Assembly (NCBI GenBank): GCA_903945325.1
Contig: CAJAVE010000095.1
Span: 1 to 40,525, forward strand
Direction: 5' to 3'
Origin: an uncultured beta proteobacterium
GTDB lineage: Bacteria; Pseudomonadota; Gammaproteobacteria; Burkholderiales; Burkholderiaceae_C
Length of the DNA: 40,525 bases
The notes beneath the pieces were generated by a model. The model saw nothing but the letters and a program-made list of their open reading frames with translations. It did no database searches and was not told the DNA's origin. The stretch's first letter is position 1. Every line of letters begins with the position of its first letter. A program made the translations under genes and the position numbers. Shown one piece after another: positions 34,751 through 40,525 of the stretch.

Positions 34751-37700
34751 ATATTCACGGGGGCTGGTGGCACATTTTGCATCACAAATGCCTCCAGCGC
34801 CGCCAGCGGCAGCGGCCGGCTGAACCAATACCCCTGGTAGGCATGGCAACCCTGGTGCGCCAGAAAATCGGCCTGGGCCTGCAGCTCCACGCCCTCGGCA
34901 ATCACCGACAGGCCCATGCTCTCGGCCAGCACCACGACCATTTTGGCGATGGCCGCGTCGTTGGGGTCGGTCACGATGTTGCGCACGAAGCCCTGGTCAA
35001 TTTTCAGTTGGTCCAGCGGCAGGCGCTTCAGGTAGGCCAGCGACGAGTAGCCGGTGCCAAAGTCATCCAGCGAGAAGGCCACGCCATGGGCCCTGAGCGT
35101 GCCCATGCGGGTGATCACCGCCTCCACGTCATCCACCAGCATGCTCTCGGTCAGCTCCAGCTTGAGGTTTTTCGGGTTGGCCCGGGTGCGTGCCAGTGTG
35201 GCCAGCACACTGTCCACAAAATCGTGTTGCTTGAACTGACGCGCGCTGACGTTCACCGCCATCGTCAGGTGCGCAAACGCCGGGTCAGCCGACCACGCCG
35301 CCAACTGGGCACAGGCGCTCTCCAGCACCCACTGTCCTATTGGCAGAATCAGGCCGCTTTCCTCCGCCAGCGGGATAAATTCGGCCGGTGACACCATGCC
35401 ACGCTGCGGATGCTGCCAGCGCACCAGCGCCTCCACCCCGGTGATGCGGCCCGCACCCACCACCTGGGGCTGGAAGTGCAGCAGGAATTGCTGCCCGGAA
35501 ACGGCTTCGCGCAAATCGGCTTCCAGCGCCGCATGGGCCGAGACTTCGGCCTGCATCCGGGCATCAAAAAAGCGCAGCGTGTTGCGCCCGGCGGCTTTGG
35601 CCTGGAACATGGCCAGCTCCGCGCGTTTGAGCGGCTGCTCGCTGCCCTCCAGTGCTGCGTCACCAAACAAGGTGATACCGATGCTGGGCGTGCAGTGGTG
35701 GGCACCGCCGTCGAGCGCGAAGTCTGCGACAAAGGCGTTCAAAATTTTGTCAGCCACCGCCTCGGCCTGGGTGGCTGCTTCGATGCCGTCTTCGCTCAGG
35801 TCTTCGAGCATCACCACAAATTCGTCACTGCCCAGGCGGGCGACCGTATCACCATCACGGATGCAGGTCTTCATCCTCTTTGCGACCAGCACCAGCAGCG
35901 CGTCACCCTCAGAGTGCCCCCGCGTGTCGTTCAGCGTTTTGAAGTTATCCAGATCAATGAACAGCAATGCATTTTTGCGCGCGTGGCGCGTGCTGTTGTG
36001 CAGGGACTGCTCCAGCCGGTCGAGCAGCAGGCGGCGGTTGGGCAAATGGGTCAGCGGGTCATAAAAGGCCAGGGTGTCAATCTGAGCCTGCGCGCTCACG
36101 CGTTCGGTCACGTCGTTGAAAATCGCGACATAGTGGGTGGTCAGCCCGTCCCGGTCTTTGACCGCGCTGATGGTCAGCCACTCTGGATAAACTTCGCCAC
36201 TCTTGCGCCGGTTCCAGATCTCACCTTGCCAGGTCCCCTCGTTCTCAAGTGTTTGCGTCATGGCCGCGTAAAAGTCGCTGTCGTGCCGACCCGACGCCAG
36301 GATGCGCGGTGTTTGGCCTATCGCCTCTTCGGCGCTGTAGCCCGTGATGGCGGAAAACGCCTTGTTGACCCGCAAAATCACGCGCTGCGTGTTGGTGATG
36401 GCCATGCCCTGCTGCGACTCGAAGGCGGTCGCGGCAATGCGCAGGGCTTCTTCCGCTTGCCGGCGCTCGGTGATGTCGTGGATGGAGACGTGAATGGCGG
36501 GGGCGCCGTCATAAACCACCGAGGTGCCTTGTACCGTCACGTCGATGCTGGTGCCGTCCAGCTTCAGAAATCGCGACTGCACCGAGGCCAGTTGGGGCGC
36601 GCCGTCCATCAGATGGCGCATGCGCGCGGTTTGACTCGCCTGATCATCAGGGTGAATCAGTTCGGAGGTGGCTTTGCCCAACAATTCCTCGGAGGAGCTG
36701 GCGCCAAATAGCGCCACTGCGGAGGGGTTGACGTAAATGATGTGACCTGCCCTGTGCACCAGAATGGCCTCGGGCGACCACTCAATCAGCGTGCGAAAGC
36801 GTTGTTCGCTGAGTTGTAGCGCAGCGGCGTGTCCGCCAATATCCCGGTGGTAGCTTTGAAACAATTTACCCGACCAGCGCGAAAACCCCCAAGAGGCGGC
36901 CACACCCACGGCCAACGCGGCCACCAGTGCCAGCAACACATCGGTAAAGTCCTGTTGGTTGGTGGCCTCGTAGCGGGCAAGTTCCTGCTGCAATATCGCG
37001 CCCTGTTCTGCATCCGTGCTGGTGACGACCACCATCCAACCCCAGGGTTGCGCGACACGCACCAAAGCCGTCTTGCTGATGCTTTGACCGCTGCCTGGAT
37101 CGATCCATGCATATTTCAGGTAGCCACCGCCCTGGTTGGCGAGTTGTTGCATTTGCGCCACTGCCGCTTGTTCGACAGGTGGCATGTCCTGGTAGTGCAT
37201 GCCTTCGAGCTTGGCGTTGGAGGGTGTCAGCAGCGAGCGCCCGTCTCCATCCATCAGACCCACGTAACCACTGGCGCCAAAGCGGACACCCCGCAGGCGG
37301 GAAATGGCTTCCGCCTTTTGGCGCTGTTCCCATTCGGCGGTGTAGTCACCGGTGCCGATGAGCCAGTCGTAGGGCGGAAAGTGGCGTACGTATGCCAGCT
37401 TCGCCGACATGTTCTTGGCGTCACCCGGGCTGTACCAGCGGTAGCTTGAAAACCCCTCGCCCTGCGGTTTGGCGGCGGCGTCGATAAGCCCCCGCATGAT
37501 GAAGTGCCCGGTGTCATCCTGGTTGTTGAGCAGCGTCTTGCCCTCCAGTTGGGGGGCAGTGGGCAGAAGAATGAACTTGCCCTGCATGTCGTCGATGAAG
37601 TAGTAGCCACGCCCCTCAAAAAACCGCACCGGGCGCAGTGCTTCAATGATCAGTTGCTTCACCTCATGGGCTGGCCGGCGTGGTGACTCTTTGGCATAAA

Positions 37701-37998
37701 TCGCCTCCACCACTTGCATGGCGGTGTCCACCTGGCTGGTCAGTCCGTTGCGCAGCACCTGATCGGTGCGGGTGCGGGTGAATTCGATATAGCTCAGGGC
37801 GGACGCCATTTCGGCAGCCAACCGGGCATTGTTTTGTTCCACCGCCGCCTGGCTCAGGCGCGCCAGCGAGGCCCGGTGGTCCACCACACTGCGCCACGAA
37901 AAAAAGGCCCCCAGCGTCAACGTCAGCACAAAAACAATAGCCAGCGTGCCCGCAAGATGCAGGCGAGGTACGTTGCTCTCGTTGATGTCAATTTGCAT
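34744..37998 (-). CDS. Membrane sensor GGDEF-EAL protein (Cache-PAS-PAS, GSDEF variant)
   Basis: The 1084-residue protein has helix 1 (about 16-36), a periplasmic Cache-type sensor with GRGYYFIDDMQGKFILLP and DWLIGTGDYTAEWE (about 60-340), helix 2 (about 352-371), PAS (about 395-515), PAS (about 517-635), a GGDEF-type domain and an EAL domain. The cyclase loop reads RLGSDEF (723-727), a Ser for the second Gly; the I-site RDGD (714-717) is kept. EAL residues are intact (GVEALVRW, ELTESM, LDDFGTG, LKIDQGF, AEGVE). Phosphodiesterase activity is therefore likely, cyclase activity less sure. Its ATG lies inside the end of the upstream sensor gene (11-base overlap). Confidence 0.95.
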   Translation of the reverse strand: MQIDINESNVPRLHLAGTLAIVFVLTLTLGAFFSWRSVVDHRASLARLSQAAVEQNNARLAAEMASALSYIEFTRTRTDQVLRNGLTSQVDTAMQVVEAIYAKESPRRPAHEVKQLIIEALRPVRFFEGRGYYFIDDMQGKFILLPTAPQLEGKTLLNNQDDTGHFIMRGLIDAAAKPQGEGFSSYRWYSPGDAKNMSAKLAYVRHFPPYDWLIGTGDYTAEWEQRQKAEAISRLRGVRFGASGYVGLMDGDGRSLLTPSNAKLEGMHYQDMPPVEQAAVAQMQQLANQGGGYLKYAWIDPGSGQSISKTALVRVAQPWGWMVVVTSTDAEQGAILQQELARYEATNQQDFTDVLLALVAALAVGVAASWGFSRWSGKLFQSYHRDIGGHAAALQLSEQRFRTLIEWSPEAILVHRAGHIIYVNPSAVALFGASSSEELLGKATSELIHPDDQASQTARMRHLMDGAPQLASVQSRFLKLDGTSIDVTVQGTSVVYDGAPAIHVSIHDITERRQAEEALRIAATAFESQQGMAITNTQRVILRVNKAFSAITGYSAEEAIGQTPRILASGRHDSDFYAAMTQTLENEGTWQGEIWNRRKSGEVYPEWLTISAVKDRDGLTTHYVAIFNDVTERVSAQAQIDTLAFYDPLTHLPNRRLLLDRLEQSLHNSTRHARKNALLFIDLDNFKTLNDTRGHSEGDALLVLVAKRMKTCIRDGDTVARLGSDEFVVMLEDLSEDGIEAATQAEAVADKILNAFVADFALDGGAHHCTPSIGITLFGDAALEGSEQPLKRAELAMFQAKAAGRNTLRFFDARMQAEVSAHAALEADLREAVSGQQFLLHFQPQVVGAGRITGVEALVRWQHPQRGMVSPAEFIPLAEESGLILPIGQWVLESACAQLAAWSADPAFAHLTMAVNVSARQFKQHDFVDSVLATLARTRANPKNLKLELTESMLVDDVEAVITRMGTLRAHGVAFSLDDFGTGYSSLAYLKRLPLDQLKIDQGFVRNIVTDPNDAAIAKMVVVLAESMGLSVIAEGVELQAQADFLAHQGCHAYQGYWFSRPLPLAALEAFVMQNVPPAPVNIA

Positions 37999-40393
37999 GG
38001 GCTACAGGCCTATTTGGCTCATAAAACCGCACCACATTGCGCCCAGCGGCTTTGGCCTGGTACATGGCGGCGTCGGCCCATTTCACCACGTCGGGCTGGC
38101 TGGCCGCATGGTTGGTGAACAGCACCACGCCAATGCTGACGCTGCAGTGGTGTTCGACCGTCGTCTCGTTTTGTCCGGGCTTTGCTACCGTCAGCCGGTA
38201 GGGCGCGGCCAGACTGAGGCGAATCTTCTCCGCCACACCCGCCGCCAGTTCGCGGGACTGGGCCTGGTCTGCATCCAACTCACTGAGCACCACGACAAAC
38301 TCATCCCCACCGGTGCGCGCAACGGTGTCGACTTCGCGCACACAGGCGCTCAGGCGTCTGGCCACTTCGACCAGCAGCAAATCACCCACGCTGTGACCAT
38401 GGGTGTCGTTGAGGGGCTTGAAGTTGTCCAGATCCAGAAACATCAGGGCTCCGAATAGCCCATTGCGCTTGCTGGTTGCCATGGCCTGGTTGAGGCGGTC
38501 TTCGAGCATGCGGCGGTTGGGCAGGTTGGTCAGAGCGTCAAAATGGGCAATTTTCTCAAGCTGGTTTTGCTGCTCTTTGATGCCCGTGATGTCGGAGAAC
38601 AGCGCCACATAGTTTTGTGTATTGCCTTGCGCATCGCGCACCGCGCTGATAGTGAGCAGCTCGGCGTATACCTCGCCGTTCTTGCGCTGGTTCCAGATTT
38701 CACTGCTCCAGTGGCCAGGCCCGGTCAGGTCACGCCACATCGTTTCATAAAACGCCTTGTCGTGGCGGCCAGATTGGAGGATGCGCGGGTTTTGGCCGAT
38801 GGCCTCTTCGCGGCTATAGCCGGTGATGCGGCTAAAGGCTTCGTTGATATCGATGATGATTCCGTCCGCGTTGGCAATGGTGATGCCTTCGCGGGCGTGC
38901 GAGAAAACGCTGGCTGCCAGCCGGATTGTTTCTTCTTTGCGCTTGCGCTCGGTGATGTCCTGCACCAGCCCGTAGATGCGTACCACCCGGGCGTTGCCAT
39001 CGCGTTCTGGAAATCCCCTGGCGAAGACGTGGCGTCGCTCGCCATCGGGGCGCACCGCCGTCAGCTCCAGATCGTAGGGCGTGCCGTCTGCCACTGCTTT
39101 GCTAACGGCTTCAAACAGTATTTGGGTAGATGCCGGCGTATACAACTGGGCCTGCCCCTCCAGGTTCGGAACGCCCAAAGCCGGGTCGCGACCCAAAAGC
39201 CGGAACATCTCGGGCGACCAGGTCACGGTGTTGGTATCAACCTCCCACTGAAAACTGGCCAGATGCGCCATGCTTTCGGTGCGCTCCATCATGGTTTGCA
39301 TGCGTTGCATGGCCTTTTCGGATTGCTTGCGCGGGCTGATGTCGGCGTGGGTGATGACCGCGCCGCCCCGTCCAGCCTCACCCAATGGCATGGCCATCAT
39401 GGCGAACCAGCGCTGCTGCGTGGGGGAGTCGCAGGGGTATTCGCAGCTGAAGCTGGGCAAGCGGCCCTCCAGCACGGCTTGAAGGCCTGCGTGGGCCGTC
39501 AAAACCCCATCGGTGTCACCATCAGCGCCCACCCCGCAGACCGCCAGGTAATTGGTGCCCACGCCGGTGTGTTGCGCAGGCTCGCCGGGCACAAGGCTAT
39601 TGGCAACCGCAAACTGTTGCCAGCGGGCGTTGACCGCCAGGATCACACCAGTGCGATCCACCACCGCAATTTCGGCGTCCAGCGAATTCAGGACCACATC
39701 CTTGAACGATTCGCTGGCTTTGAGCGATGCTTCCCGCTGCACACTCTTTTCCAGAATGCGGTTGAACCCGGCCACCAACAGGCCAATCTCGCCGTGGTGC
39801 GTTTCTGCCAACGGCTGCGGGATTTGCTTCGAATCGGCCAGGGCGGTCATCGCACCCGCCGTGGCGAGTAGCGGTGCAAGCTGGCGTTTCAAAACCCACC
39901 AGATCAGTGCGCCGGTCAACAGGGTCAGCAACAGCGTTGCCAGCAGCATGCGCTGCTGCATGGCAACCACCGGGGCAAAGGCCTCTGCGGTGGGAACGAC
40001 TGCACCCATGAACCAGCCCGCCACCGGAATGCCTTTGGCCGCAGTGAGCTCCTCCACGCCCCTGGAATTGACCGAAATGCCATAGCCTTCATAGCCCTGC
40101 ATGTAGCGGTCCAGCATGGTGTTGACGCCCACAGGCGGCAACGCTTGCATGATGCGGTTTTTTTCGGACGCCGTGACGATCAGCCGGTACTGTGGTGCGG
40201 TCAGCAAATAGCCACCAGTCTTGCCGTAGTGGCTGTCCGTAATCTTGTCCAGAAAATTGGGTTGGCCCAGGTTGATGGTCCCCACCAGCGTGCCAATCAC
40301 TTGGCCCGCCCCATCGCGCAAGGGGGTGACGATGCTGAATATGGGCGCTCCCAGTCTCTTGCCCATGGAGGGGCGGCCAATCAGCGTTTTGCC
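37988..40393 (-). pseudogene. Sensor diguanylate cyclase, 5' end removed by an IS21-type insertion
   Basis: About 800 residues of a membrane sensor remain: the end of a Cache domain (from GKTLIGRPSMGK), a membrane helix (TLLLTLLTGALIWWVLK), HAMP, three PAS domains and a GGDEF domain with RTGGDEF and I-site REVD. There is no EAL domain. The sensor part matches the gene at 30616-34725 (EGKSVIGRPVMGK there), which shows that roughly the first 150 residues are missing here. Upstream, the reading frame runs into insertion-sequence DNA, so the apparent N-terminus is not native. The rest of the gene may lie beyond the element. The 3' end overlaps the next sensor gene by 11 bases. Confidence 0.85.
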
Positions 40394-40525
40394 TGTTGGC
40401 GCCGACCGAAAACTGACCCACTTATAGAGGTTGTGCCGACCCAAAATTGACCCAGGTGTTTTACTGGCTCTGCCCGTTTTTTGGGCAGGAGCAAAAAAGG
40501 TGATCACCATGGAAATGCTGGGCAA
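40394..40525 (+). mobile_element. Left end of an IS21-family insertion sequence (partial)
   Basis: From about 40394 (TGTTGGCGCC) the sequence no longer matches the sensor family. Two 21-base repeats at 40401-40421 and 40435-40455 agree at 18 positions (GCCGACC-AAAA-TGACCCA pattern), as in the multiple terminal repeats of IS21-type elements. A GC-rich hairpin (40467-40492) precedes the transposase start. The exact terminal base is an estimate because the other end is outside the window. Confidence 0.8.
40509..40525 (+). CDS. istA: Start of IS21-type transposase IstA (partial)
   Basis: ATG 40509 follows AAGG (40497-40500) by eight bases and encodes MEMLG before the window ends. IS21-type IstA proteins commonly begin with a closely similar sequence, followed by a helix-turn-helix. 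GTG 40500 in the same frame is an alternative start. Identification depends on the upstream terminal repeats as much as on these few residues. Confidence 0.6.

Noticed and set aside
40394..40525. Native N-terminus of the sensor reading through to the window edge
   Set aside because: The translated sequence there has no similarity to the sensor family and the DNA carries IS21-type terminal repeats, so the frame is open by chance.

Overview
The window reads as a chromosomal segment of a betaproteobacterium of the Burkholderiales, most likely family Comamonadaceae (Rhodoferax/Polaromonas-like). This rests on the cytochrome oxidase gene order (coxB-ctaD-small assembly protein-ctaG-DUF2970-ctaE, an inverted DUF2909 gene, surf1-SCO-like-ctaA-ctaB-sco1), on rpoH next to it, and on a short dispersed palindromic repeat that I recall from Comamonadaceae. 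Genus is a guess. Coding is dense, with many 4-base start/stop overlaps. No tRNA, rRNA or CRISPR was seen.

Layout. 1-2699: housekeeping genes: the tail of a probable ParA-type ATPase, a MaoC-like hydratase, trmL and a ComF-type phosphoribosyltransferase on the minus strand, and a BioC-like protein whose SAM-binding loop is missing. 2856-12013: the full aa3-type cytochrome c oxidase locus (subunits I, II with a fused cytochrome c, III; Cox11, SURF1 and SCO assembly factors; heme O and heme A synthases), split by a hairpin terminator and an inverted DUF2909 gene. A perfect 17-bp inverted repeat separates sco1 from the convergent rpoH. rpoH has a perfect CIRCE operator (HrcA site) upstream.

13259-19964: a methyl-accepting chemotaxis protein, an adenosylcobalamin-type ribonucleotide reductase (nrdJ) overlapping an nnrS-type membrane protein gene, and a YdjA-like nitroreductase. 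A possible FNR/NnrR-type box lies upstream of nrdJ, so this may be a low-oxygen/nitric-oxide unit. 19953-24301 (minus): a periplasmic sugar-binding lipoprotein directly upstream of a 1113-residue hybrid histidine kinase, with no transporter and no response regulator beside them, which looks like a binding-protein-plus-sensor pair.

24373-40525: a cyclic-di-GMP region. On the plus strand a Bcr/CflA-type exporter overlaps a TPR-GGDEF cyclase, a PAS-GGDEF-EAL protein and an HDOD protein (four overlapping genes). On the minus strand come three large membrane sensors sharing one terminal PAS-GGDEF module: Cache-HAMP-PAS-PAS-GAF-PAS-GGDEF-EAL, Cache-PAS-PAS-GSDEF-EAL, and Cache-HAMP-PAS-GGDEF. The last is cut at its 5' end by an IS21-family element whose left end, with two terminal repeats and the start of istA, closes the window. 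Because the broken gene overlaps the next sensor gene, the insertion could affect the whole minus-strand unit.

The most notable points are the binding-protein/hybrid-kinase pair, the exporter-plus-c-di-GMP operon, the IS21-broken sensor array, CIRCE control of rpoH, and a covarying palindromic repeat found three times, once inside the coding sequence of the sco1 signal peptide.
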